DNA from: Pachypanchax playfairii
Lineage: Eukaryota > Chordata > Actinopteri > Cyprinodontiformes > Aplocheilidae
Reading direction: 5' to 3'
DNA: 64,000 nucleotides
Assembly: GCA_006937955.1 (NCBI GenBank)
Contig: SSNP01000035.1
Coordinates: 2,896,301 to 2,960,300 of the forward strand
Under the pieces are notes generated by a model, which saw only the letters and a program-made list of their open reading frames with translations, made no database searches and was not told where the DNA came from. The translations under genes were made by a program, and so were the position numbers. Below are positions 36,601 to 48,100 of the stretch, piece by piece. Within the stretch, counting starts at the first letter, position 1, and each line of letters opens with the position of its first letter.

Positions 36601-38942
36601 AAACTTAATAATTTTTAGAATTTGGAAAAGGTTTATATTCTTTAGCTCAGACCTTGTGAGACTGATGTCTGGATTGTTTTAATCCACTTTATCTCTTAAA
36701 CTGGATGTTTTCAGGGAATTTTTCTTTGCATGAGTTTTTGGAAACGTGAACTCGAGTCTTTGGGACCTACAAGGTTTAAAACCTGGACAGTTTCTGAGCT
36801 CATCGTGATACAGACACACAGCTGCTCAGCTTCGCCTCCACTGACACAGATTAAACCAAATTAAACATGAATCGTCAGTCAGCAGCTTGTTTTGTCGTCC
36901 CCTGAACAGCATGTTGTTTCTCTTTGGCTTTAGTTTGGCAGAGAAACGTGAACATTATGTAACCCTGTGAAGTCAACTGTTTGTTCAGCATGTGACTCTG
37001 TTTCACAGCTGAAATCCAGATCAAAAGATCATCTCCAAAAAAACAACCACATCACACCATAAACAAGGAGAAGAAGTGAGTTTAGGATCTGCATGCCGCA
37101 ACGTTCAAAACACCTGCACTAATTTATTTATTTTTTATGACATATTATATCATATGTCCTTCTTCTGTGACTCGTTCCAAACCGGGTCACACTGATCCAA
37201 ATACATTAATGTCTGTTAAACAAACAGCACATCTGTCACATCTGTCAAAAACCTGCTAGTATTAATTTGTTATGCTGCTTAACATGTTAAAAATAATCCA
37301 CTTCTAATCATGCCACCAGGATGAGAGCAGCTACCGGTCAGTCGTCTTCTGATGCTGCATCTCAACTTCATCAGAGTCTGAGGAAGTTTCCACTGACTCA
37401 ACAACAAACCTGCTCCAGCAGAAGAGAAACACTTTGAGTTGATCCATGTTGACTGCGTGAGGTTAAACCGTGTGCTGGATGATACCTGTCTCTGAGGCAG
37501 TGAAGGTGTAATGGCTGCTGCAGGAGGTGCCGAGGTAAAGCTCCTCAGCAGCAGCAGCCTCCTCCTCTTCCTCTGCGTGCTCGCCCTCCTTCAACTCTCT
37601 CAGAGTCACAATGTCAGAGTGATCGCTTGAAGAAAACACCTGAGCGTGCAGCGTCTCCTCCACCGTCTGCTCCCCCAGCGTGTCGTCAAGTGACTCAGCA
37701 GCTTCTGTTTCAACACACAAAGCTGGAAATATGTTTCAAAATACTTAAAATTACAATGTTAGTAAAATAAGTAGTAAAAGCTACAAACTATGACTTGAGA
37801 CATTAACAATCAACTGGAACTTACATGTATTTTTCTATTCTGCTTTGTTGAACAACCATTTAAAGGTCTAGAATCAGACTGTTAACTGCATTATTTCAGC
37901 TGCAGAGCGCATTTTATCACATATAACCAATTATGAGGACCATTTAATGTATGTAGTTATTAAAATGCTGTTTCTGACATTAAATATTGACAAAAAACGC
38001 AGTTTAATTTAACCTAGAAGAAGGTCGTTGATCTTTACCAGCAGGTTCCAAAGCTTGTGATTCCAGCGGATCTGGTTGTTCCAGCGTGGGACTTTCTAAC
38101 ATCTCAGTTCCACCTTCAACCACAGTGTCTGATCCCACCGGCTCAATATCTGAACCCTGTAAAAACACGTTGGACAGACATTTAAATGGGACAAAAAGCG
38201 GTCGCTATGAGAGGAGGATAAAAAAGACGTTCAGACCTACTGACTCATTTAAAATCAATTTGTCTTTTTCTATTGAAAAGTCAAGCTGTAAGATTCCATT
38301 TACAGAATTATCATACAAGTCAACACCTGGGCAAGATGATCAGGTGTATCAAGGTTATATCCCATCATACGTGTCAAACCATGATTTCTTTGACTATTTT
38401 CATAGATTTTGCTAAAAAATAGGAACAAACTCTGTTTTTTAAAAAGATTGTACAAGTAAAAAGTGCCTAAAGACTGAAGTTTTAAATCAGTTCTTGATGC
38501 TGTCTGTTATATGTTGAGAAAACACATGTTCATTTAGAACATAAAAAGTGGCTTAAGAAACAACATCCTTCCTGTAAAAGTTCCTGTACAGGACTTAAAG
38601 CAAGACAAAAAAGCTACTAAAGTCAAGAAAAAAGACTTAAAAGACATTAAAAGTCTTTTAAAAAAACTTTTTAAAATATTTACAAGAAAGTTTGATTAAA
38701 TTAAAGATTAAAAATAAAGAAAATCTCAGAAACAATCAAACCCCAGATATTTTTCTCCTTTTAATCAACACAAATAAATAAATGAAATCGTTTGAACTAT
38801 AAAACATTAGTGTCTACATGTTATTTAACATGTAAGAAGTCAAACAGCTGTAATAATGAAATTTATCACAAATAAAGTTTACCTCATTACTGATGATGGT
38901 CCAGCCACAGGAGGACTCGGTGTCACTTGATGTTTCTGACAT
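33699..38942 (-). CDS. ccpg1: CCPG1, ER-phagy cargo receptor
   Basis: CCPG1 is a single-pass ER membrane protein that links ER lumen cargo to autophagy by binding ATG8 proteins and FIP200. Exons 5' to 3': 38942-38883, 38156-38039, 37722-37486, 36412-36089, 35983-35877, 35691-35563, 35476-34209, 33885-33699; 809 residues (human 757). The cytosolic N-terminus has the LIR core WTII (14-17) and FIP200-type motifs SDIEPV (about 22-27) and SDHSDIVTL (about 93-101). A Glu-rich stretch and RRRRVRKNT precede the membrane segment NRCVLLALIVAVSVGFGHFY (about 224-246). The lumen begins with a long coiled coil and FEQQRSDLWERLYVE, then a Lys-rich helix with KEFVHHHKEQIKKAKEAVKE, then the folded end CAYQESMSLFNTAMEPIRID. 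Start is MSETSSDTESSCGW, as in mammals. Confidence 0.95.
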
Positions 38943-39230
38943 TTCTGTCAGTAACAATCGAGGCTCAGGAGTTGAAACACTGACAACATGATGCAACGGA
39001 AAGAAAACAGATGTTAAATTTCAGATGACGATTAAAAACAGTGGGAACAGCGCCTCCTGGTGGTGACGCCCAACGCATAAATAAAACGGCCCGACAACGA
39101 AAACAACCACCGATTAGTTACAAACTAAACCTACCAGCTGTTTAACCAGCTGCTGGTCACTGAATACACGTGTGTTCGTAAAAAAAACAATATATACCCG
39201 TTTTTTGTGGCTAGTTAACGTCATGTCACA
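38943..39230 (-). promoter_or_regulatory. CCPG1 5' UTR and promoter region with a CTCF-like motif
   Basis: The minus strand reads CCACCAGGAGGCGC at 39050-39063, one position off the CTCF core consensus, about 110 bp upstream of the start codon. No TATA box is evident. The transcription start is not resolved. Confidence 0.4.
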
Positions 39231-40340
39231 TGTTTGTTAACATACACACAACGTACAATTACTGCAATAGCGACAACGCTGTTAGCACCGAAAATCATCT
39301 ACAGCTTGTGTTTCAAAAGAAAGAAATTGTACCAAACCCTCCAGTATCTTGTGCAAATGACCAAACTGGCTTTTCTTCTTCTTCTGTTGTTATTATTTAA
39401 AATTTTTTGGTTTGTTTTTGGTGTTTCTTGACGGTTGGCAACCGACGTATTTGTGCATTACCGCCACCTATTGGAGTGGAGTGAAGGTCACAGATAAACA
39501 GAATAAACAAAACATTTGTGTCCAATAAACTTCTTTTCATACTGATTAAAATGTACATCCTTTGTTAGACTTTTCCAAAGAATTATTTTTAGTACTGTTT
39601 TGTTTTTCTTTCTCCAGCTGTTTGGATATATTTATGAAAATACCTGTTTCATTCCAATAATACAAGTTTTTCTGTTTTCTGGTTGTTTGCTGTACAAATA
39701 TGACCCACTTTGATTTTGCTTTATTTTATAGACTGTGTTGTTTAATCCACCCTGGACTAAACTTCTTTTTAAATACATTTCATTTGAATGTGATCTTATT
39801 ACAGCTCTGCATCAACTAAAAGATACATATATTTTTTTGTTTTTCTAAAAGGAACTTACTTTCTCATTAAACGACGATTATGGGTTCAAAACTACAAAAA
39901 AAAAAAAAAATTTCCATCAGCACAGTTTTCTAATAAAATGTAAATCATATATTCAGGATTTTTAAATGTATTTTCAATATAAATCATATTTCTGAATCAC
40001 AAAAGAGAGCAGAATTTTAGCATTATGTCAATACAGTGTAACTAGAAAAAGCTTGTAAAGTGTAAGAGTTTACTGAAAATCTGCCATAGATTGAAACCCC
40101 ATTGTTAAGTCTTCATGAAATGAAGAACATAAATTGATTTACATTGAGTCATTGTTCAGTCTCAAGGAAGGATTAAACTAAAACCTGGATCTTATAAAGC
40201 AAATAAAGCAAAACAAACATGTGAGACAAAGCAGGATGTTCACTGACGGTACAGCAATACTATATATATATTCAAAGCGCTGAAACGTTTTCTGTTGTTT
40301 TATTTTATTTATTTTTCACATTAGCAGGAAACATACCTTC
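39231..40340. other. A+T-rich intergenic DNA
   Basis: No gene is seen. CCAATAGGTGGCGGTAA occurs on the minus strand at 39458-39474, matching 16 of 17 bases of a plus-strand site at 29410-29426. A poly(A) tract lies near 39895-39910. Confidence 0.5.
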
Positions 40341-40344
40341 ATAA

Positions 40345-41560
40345 ACATAAACTTACCTTCCGGAATAGCGCTATAACTGGTGGCAGCTTGTTGGAGTAGC
40401 TCTGTGACTTTGCTAGCACTTGCTAGCATTTTTTTGTTCTTTTTGAGTATTTCTTGCTAGTTTTTTCTTCTGGAAATATTTTCTAAATACTTTTCTTCTG
40501 ATTTGGGTGCTGTGCTGATCGAGTTTTTTGCTTGATTTGTCACTTTTTTGCCACTTGTTATGATGCGTAACCAGGGCAACAAGAGACTTGTTTACAAGAA
40601 AGAGCAGCTAACTGACATTTCTAAGGCTGAAATAATCCTCAAATTGAAACTCTGGATCCCTGATGAGCTCAAAAGAAGAAGACGTGGATGCAGAGCAGGA
40701 GCACAGTGAAGAGAGAGAAAGAGGAAGTTTAAACCTTCACTTCCATCAGTCATACTGACAAATGTGAGATCTCTTTGCTAACAAAATGGATGAACTTGAA
40801 GCTCTGCTGAAGACCCAGCCAGAGTATCAGGAATGCAGCATCATGTGTTTTACTGAGACACGGCTAAAGGAACATATCCTGGACTCCAGCGTCTCTCTGT
40901 CTGGCTTTCAAACAATACGGGCAGACAGAGATTTGAAGAGGAGCAGCAAAAGAAGAGTTTGTCAGCTGATCACACCTGCAGTCACCTGTTGGGGGAGCAG
41001 CATCAGAGCAATTGACATGAAGAGGCTGAACAGATGGATAAAAAGGACTGATTCTGTCATGGAGACTGAACTGGAGTCTCTTGAGTTGACTGTCCAAAGG
41101 AGGATGAAGAACATGATGGAAAACCCTCATCATCCTCTTCAGAACACAGTAACTCAACACCAGAGTGTCTTCAGCCAGAAGATTCTTCATAATCCACTGC
41201 AGCACAGACCGCTACAGGAGATCCTTCCTGTCCACACCTAGAACCCTCTACAGGAGATCCTTCCTGTCCACACCTAGAACCCTCTACAGGAGATCCTTCC
41301 TGTCCACACCTAGAACCCTCTACAGGAGATCCTTCCTGCCCACACCTAGAACCCTCTACAGGAGATCCTTCCTGTCCACACCTAGAACCCTCTAGAGGAG
41401 ATCCTTCCTGTCCACACCTAGAACCCTCTAGAGGAGATCCTTCCTGTCCACAGCTAGAACTCTCTATGGCTCCCTGAAAAAGAACTGAGCTACAACAACA
41501 CTTGAATTTCCCTTCGGGGATTAATAAAGTATTTTTGATTGATTTGATTTGATTGAACAT
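40345..41560 (+). mobile_element. Internally deleted LINE (L2/CR1-like)
   Basis: Short frames after 40561 lead into MDELEALLKTQPEYQECSIM (from 40786) and CFTETRLKEHILDSSVSLSG, then FQTIRADRD. This is the start of a LINE apurinic endonuclease. It then jumps to RAIDMKRLNRWIKRTDSVME, LESLELTVQRRMKNMMENPH and HPLQNTV, the C-terminal end downstream of reverse transcriptase. The rest of the endonuclease and all of the reverse transcriptase are absent. After a frameshift the RYRRSFLSTPRTLY motif is tandemly expanded. The 3' tail aatttcccttcggggattaa then taaagta, followed by a gatt-rich tail, is typical of teleost LINEs. The 5' boundary is approximate. Confidence 0.8.
41210..41467 (+). repeat. 36-bp minisatellite in the LINE 3' coding end
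   Basis: About seven tandem 36-bp units, each starting CTCTACAGGAGATCCTTCCT and ending gtccacacctagaacc, with unit starts at 41246, 41282, 41318, 41354, 41390 and 41426. The last two full units read CTCTAGAGG. Each unit encodes 12 residues, YRRSFLSTPRTL, so the array grew in frame from the LINE C-terminal RYRRSF motif. There are no unique spacers. Confidence 0.93.
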
Positions 41561-42180
41561 CAGCTTTCTATTAGATGTTATTTGATGTACTTTTTTGTTG
41601 TTTTTGTGTTTCCCTAACAAGTAACCTCATTTGAAAGATTAAATAGTTTTTGAATAAGAAACTGAAACATGCAGTTAATTAATGATAAATGCAAAACTCT
41701 ATAAATATAATTTAGTCTAATTTTCTGAACAACACACCTCAATTAGTGTTTTAATATAAGTAATCTATAAAATGCTGCTATAGTCATGAAATGTTCTACT
41801 TCCACTGTAGGTGTGTCACTTTAAATGTTTATTTTTGTACTAATTAAGCAGATGAATTGAAATAAGTTCTAGTTTACTTGTAAAAAGGTTCCTATTTATA
41901 CAACTAATGTATAAAATATATATCTATTTGATTTGAAGACAATGACACGACTCATTGTAACGAGTTTCTTTTTGGAAATTTTATTTAAACTGAGAATCAG
42001 AGTTTTTCATAATTAGGCATTTTCTAAAGATTTTCCATCTAAACACTTTTGAGATGATAATAAAAAAATTTCAATTAATTTTCTGACAGAAATATAACAA
42101 AACATTGATAGGAAATAACAGATAGCATAACAATTTATAAAAAGTACATTCAATTTCAACACCTGCTTTTAAATGGAGGG
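41561..42180. other. A+T-rich intergenic DNA
   Basis: I see nothing recognisable between the LINE and the hairpin at 42.18 kb. Confidence 0.5.
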
Positions 42181-42181
42181 A

Positions 42182-42232
42182 GAGCAGCTGTGGGTCCCCC
42201 TGAGTGTGACTGTAAATGACCCACAGCTGCTC
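42182..42232. repeat. Perfect 15-bp inverted repeat with a 21-bp loop
   Basis: GAGCAGCTGTGGGTC at 42182-42196 is the exact reverse complement of 42218-42232. Each arm contains the E-box CAGCTG. The arms do not extend outward. It could form a 15-bp stem on either strand, shorter than a usual pre-miRNA; I do not recognise it as a known RNA. Confidence 0.7.
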
Positions 42233-45040
42233 AGAAGGGAAAACAGAGCGGCTCAGTTTGAGTTTCATCCCTTTAAATTCACATCATTGGACAGAAACAC
42301 ATTTCCAACATAAAACACCTTAAATGTGTTAAAAAGCAGCAGACCAACATCCTGGGCCTCTTGTTTGACCTCAGTCTTCTGCTCTAACATAATGAGAATA
42401 TGTCAATAAACATCTGAGGTAGCACTTAGTCATCTGCAGGAACTATTAAAGACCCAACGGAGAACCTGCAACTGCAGCGATCATGTTCATTATTACATGC
42501 AGAGTTTGTTTTCTGAAACAGGAAGTCAGCTTTAAAACATGAACGTTGTGTTTTCAGATTCTGAATTGAGTCTTTAAAGTTTCACAAATACAGAATAAAA
42601 CTGAATTAAAATCTTTAACCTTGAGATCACGTGATTTAATGACTCTAGTTATCAATTAAACATTTTAGCCTAAATTTCCAAACTTTCTTTAGCTAGAATT
42701 AATGATTAATGTTTGTCTTATGGAACATCATACAGTTATAAAATGAGCAATAAACACTGAGAATAGAATCTGATACAGTGACAGATGCATTAAACTGATT
42801 TGGTGCCAATATGCAGCGGTGACGTTAAAAAGAAAAATCTTTGGTTTCTGTTGTTTGCGATTAAAAAGAAAGTTAAACTGATTGTGTCACTTCTCGTCTC
42901 ATATGATTGAATCCTCGGCAGAGTCCTCTGATTAAAAATACAGAAGCATGAGAACATTTGTGCTGTCTGTGATCTCCAGATAGAAAATCCTTCTAATATG
43001 CAAATATTTTTTCATGTGAAAAAATAACAAAAAACTCTGAAAATATTCACACGTGAGAACAAAAACGACTTGATGCACATTTACACACGACTGCACTGCT
43101 GCAAAACAGACATCAATTAATATAATATATCTCATATAATATCACCTACACTGTACACACATCTGTTTGCAACATGAGGAACTCTGCCACAGGATCATTT
43201 GATCAGTGTGCATATTATTGATTACTAATATTTACTCCTTGACGCGCCTGCTGGCACTTCCTCAGAGTTTGAACCTGCGACTCTCTGCACTCGTTCTGCC
43301 GCAGGTCAAGGCCACTAATGTGCAAGGCTCTGTTTGAAGAACTCAACTGATCTCCAAGGCCACGTTTCATCTTTGGTCTGATGCGCTCTGATTATTTCTC
43401 ATCCCTCAGAGACCTTCTGATGGAGATCGGTTGAGAAAATAAAATCAACTCAATCAGCAAACAACTCTTTGGGTTAATAGCTTCATGGTCACCGCTGCAA
43501 ACCAGCTTCTTAGACAAAAACTACATGGCAGACAAGTGCTAATCTGTATCTACAGCAAAGAAACAAACTACCAGGTAACTACATCATGTACTCCTCTGAA
43601 GTACATTCAATTCTAAGAAAAATAGATTTTTTTTTAAAGGTAAAACATTTCTCGATGTTCATTCTTCACTTCAGTCTCTGATTAAACACTTTCATACTTC
43701 ATGTGTCGTATCCTCACGTGGAGCTCCTCCCTCACACAGACTTTGATTTCCACGTTATAAAGCTTTTCTATTCAGACAAGCACTTCTGGTGTGAATGTTT
43801 TTACAAAAGAACTTTGGAGTTTGTAAAAAAAACAGCGGGGGAAAGGCAGCACTAACATCTGAGCTACTGGCACACAATGTCAGAAATACATTCAAAGCAT
43901 CGTTTAGCAATTTCTATAACACATTACAACAGTTTAGTACTTAGAAGATACCCTGTCAGATCACCATGTATCGCTACATGAGTTTTCAAATGTACTAAAC
44001 CTTGTTCCCTGAGTTTAGGAAAAACATAAGATAATAAAAAAACACATTTATAAACCAGGTAGTATAAAACAGGATTAGCAAGAGCAGCTGCACATACAAA
44101 AATAAAAGCTGACATTCATTACTTTTTTCATACCATTACTCAATAATGGATAAAAATGAATAAAAATATTATTAATACTGGCTCAGTACCTCAGCAGCAT
44201 CTGAGGAGTTAAATAATAAACGTGTGTTGAAGCTGCAGCGCTCTTACAATCCACCAAATCAAACAAAGACACAAAGACAGACGAGGAGAAAAACAAACAG
44301 TCATCAGGAAGTAAAACACGTGACGTGACTGAAACAGCTCATCACGTTAAGTAGTTATTAAATATTCAGTGGAAGTTCGCCGTGAGGCAAACGGAGGTAG
44401 ATAATCAGCAGAAAGGATGCACACTTCCCTTCTGCTCCAGTGATAAACTCTTATAAATAATGTCAAAAATGTCACTTTTTCTCCTGACATTCATGACAAT
44501 CTTCTTTAAACATTCAAGGTGGGTGAGATTTTTATCAAAATATACACAGAAACGAAAAGAAAACAAAAAAAAAAAGATGTTTGCTGAAAGAAAAACAGAA
44601 GTTAAAAAGGAAATGAGCACTAAAAGCCAACGTTTCATCGTGTTGGCGTTCAGTTTGTGGTGTAATGAAGAAAAACATGAGAAATACTTGTCTTTGCTTC
44701 TTTACACCTTCCTCTCACTTACACAGAACTCACACTGACGTTCAGGCCGGCAGCGCGCTCGCCGCAGAAAATAATTACAGCAGGTTATAAGGATCTGATT
44801 CATTCACAGTGTCGACGAACTGACAGAAACAGCTGATTCACAAAGAAAATCCCTCAAATCAGACTGTAAACAGCTGATACTGAACTAACATTTCATTAGC
44901 TTTGTGTTAGCTAACATCCTGTCTGCCATTAAGTTTATAGTTAATAACATAAGAGCAGCAAAAATATTCTTAAATAAAGTTCCAAGTTTAATATTTCTGT
45001 CAGTTTTCCTGCTTAATTATTCTCTGCAAGTAACACACTG

Positions 45041-45127
<87 letters not shown>

Positions 45128-45129
45128 GT
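42233..45129 (-). other. prtg: PRTG 3' UTR territory and intergenic DNA
   Basis: This interval lies downstream of the PRTG stop on the minus strand and carries no supported coding exon. The human neighbours PYGO1 and DNAAF4 are not seen. A less A+T-rich stretch at about 43240-43440 could be conserved noncoding sequence, but that cannot be judged from one genome. Confidence 0.45.
45043..45126. repeat. (CA)42 microsatellite next to the PRTG stop codon
   Basis: About 84 bp of uninterrupted CA dinucleotides on the plus strand. On the PRTG strand it is (TG)42, beginning four bases after the TAG stop (45130-45132), so it opens the 3' UTR. Confidence 0.97.
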
Positions 45130-48100
45130 CTACACAATAAGTGCAGACTGAGAACGGTTCTGGACTTCCTGATGACTGAAGTCAGATTCAACCAACTGTT
45201 TTCCCTTCAGGTGAATGTGGCTCTCCTCCAGCAGCTCGCTCGGCTCTCCAGCAGGACCGCTGCAGTCCGAGTCTCCGCTGTCCTCTGCTGTCGGAGTTGG
45301 AGGACGGCTGTTGGGACAGCAGGACAGGTTGGTCAGCTCTGTCTCGTCGTGAGAGTAGCGACCCGAGTCCCCGGTTTCGTGGCTGCCCTCGCTGTTTGAA
45401 GATCCCTCCCCGTCACCGGGACTGTGGAGCAGGTTCTGCAGAGGGGTCAGCTGATCTGGAGAACCTGACAGCTCTTCTTCATAAGTCAACACTGTAGATC
45501 CCAGCTGGTAGGAGAGGCTGCTGTGTCCCGTCTTCTACGGCACAGAGGAAGTTAGATCAGTCATCAGATATGAAGTTCAGTTAGGTGATCACTCAAACGG
45601 CTTATAGAGAAGAACTCTGAGGTTTAATGTCCTCTGTAATAATAAAACCCTGAAACCTTTAATTATAATTTAACAAGTAACACATTCTTATCCTTACCTG
45701 CATTATTTTACTGCTATTTGTCACATCACACCTGAAGAAAGACCATTTATTTTTCTTCTCAGTGTTGAACTGAACGGGGCCGAGAGAATTGATGAGGAGG
45801 TTTGTTCCACCCTGATGATCAGAGAACAAACAGAACTGAACGATTTCTTCTGATTCTTTCTAAACCTGAACCAGTTCTTAATAAATAAGGATCGGCACAT
45901 TTCTGGAAATGATTTCTGATTGTGCAACAAAGTTATTCTCAGGTTTTCTGTGATTTTGGTACCTTGGCATCGATGAAATGGCTTTGACTCATCGAAGGCG
46001 TGATCATCTCCGTGTTCTGCTCTTGCCCCTCAGATCCTAGATGTACTGAACCTGCAGCAGATATCTGAACTTCTTCTGTGAACCTTTTAACAGCTGAAAG
46101 TTTCCTGCAGGGAAACAAATGACATGAGTCACTCAATTAAATCATAATAATGGAGGAGAATGATCTTTATTATCAGGTGTTATGTACCTGTTTTTGCCCC
46201 TGCAGACGATGATAAAAGCACAGATGATGATGCAGATGAGAGCGATGCAGACTCCTACAGTGATACCTGTCATCGACTTTTGATCCAGGTGATAGAAGCC
46301 ATCAGAAAACCCTGTGATGGACCACACAGAAACACTGTCAGACACCCCGGCTTCTCGCCCAAAAAGGATCTACTGTGTGGTCCTGTTACAGTGGTGATGC
46401 TTTCACTGACCTGAGGAGTGTGTGGAGCCATGAAAGAGCCCAACATCAATACCAGAGGAGATATCTGATCTCACTGTCAGCTCCACCGTATTAGAAAACG
46501 GTCCATCACCCATGTCATTGGATGCAGAAACTTTCACCACGTAAACCTGACCAGGGCTCAGGTTCTCCAGCAGCGCCATGGTGATGCTCCCTGTGGAGAG
46601 AATTGACTCTATTTAAATCAAAATATTTAAAAAAGAGGTGATTTGTCTTTTAATTGTATTTACTTGTGTTTTAACAAGATGACCGAAGAGCTCAAACAGT
46701 TTGTTGTAAACTTTAACCTTTTTTATTCTACATAAAAGTGAAGTATAACAACTTTATAACAAAGTATTTAAAAAAAAAGTTCCTCTCAGATTGAGATGAC
46801 CTGCACAAAACGGGTCTTTGTGATGCAGTAAAGAAAAACTTCAAAACAATTCTGATTGGAGGAGCATCCGAGGGGGAGAAGCTGGAGGTCAGAGGATCAG
46901 AGCTATTCACATTCCCTACACCGATACCACCCAGACTCTTGGCCACCAGGGTCCCTGCAGGGACTTCAGGGGGGGATGAGTGTTCAGTATGAGGTCAGGG
47001 GGGGCGGGGCTGGAAGGGGCTTTGTGAACGGCGTCACTTTTGACCTCTCTGCCAGTGGCATTGGGGGAGTTGTGTGTCTTTCCTGTGAGTTTCCTGGGGT
47101 CATCTGCCCTTAAAACACCTCCGCTGCACCACATACTCACCACATACTACACGTCAATGCTTTAATTTAAACCTCTAAGTGCATAAAACAATACAACATG
47201 CTTTCTGCATTCTCACATGACCTTTACCCAACAATGAGAACATGTTTTCCAAGCTAACTGATGCATGATCCTGATTATAAATCAAGTCTTTTTATTTTAA
47301 TATTTGACTAAATGCATGAAACTGATCAGAGCTCAGAGGGGGGGAGTTTAGTTTGTCTGATGAGGGGTGATGAAGCACCTCCTTCCATTCTCTTCCTCAC
47401 CTTCTTTTTGCAGCACTTTCCAGTTCCCAGCGATCCAGGCGTTTCTGGAGGCGTACAGGATGGTGTAGTGTGTTACAGCCACATTAGGTTCATCTGGGAG
47501 TTTCCAGGAAACAAGCGCAGTGTCCGTTTCAATCAGAGTCACTTTGATGTTAGATGGGGGTCTTGTGGGAGCTGGTATGTAATAAATAAAAAAAATTAAG
47601 TACAACTATATGATAAACATTAACTTGAAGTGCAGGAGTTTCCTTTAAATTTCATGTCAACCTTTAGGTAAAGTGCTCTGATGGACCACCGGACTCCAGG
47701 GGCTGGAGAGCTGGTCGATATGAAGCCGAACAGCAAACTCATACTTGGTGTTGGGCTCCAGATCTCGAACCAGGAGGCTCTGCTCACTCCTGCGGAGTAA
47801 AAACATGACAAACTTAAAAAAAAGAAGAGTTCAAACTGATAAAAGGAAACGCTGAACGGACTTTAAACCAAAACACTAGGGATAATTTAATGACTTCGGT
47901 GTTTAGAAACAGAAGGTGTGGCCTCTGCCCAGAAGGTGGCGCTGTGGAGCTCTGATGATGATGCTGCTGGGGAGAATCTTCATGTCACAGCTGATCAAAA
48001 GCTCAATAATTACACAACACAGTGACACATCTGTATGTGTTTAACAGCCAATAACAGTTTAAGCTTTTATAAAATCTGAACAGTGACGCAATAAACAGAA

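Noticed and set aside
41210..41467. Regular repeats that might suggest a CRISPR array
   Set aside because: Units are contiguous 36-bp tandem copies without spacers, inside a LINE, in a vertebrate genome.
45732..45811. A shorter PRTG exon 18 ending at TTCAG/gtgtga
   Set aside because: It puts the last exon out of frame. The strong gtaagg donor at 45696-45697 restores the conserved tail and total phase.
46856..47140. G-rich, CT-poor stretch in a PRTG intron, possibly a repeat
   Set aside because: No terminal repeats, target-site duplication or tail seen, so no element can be named.
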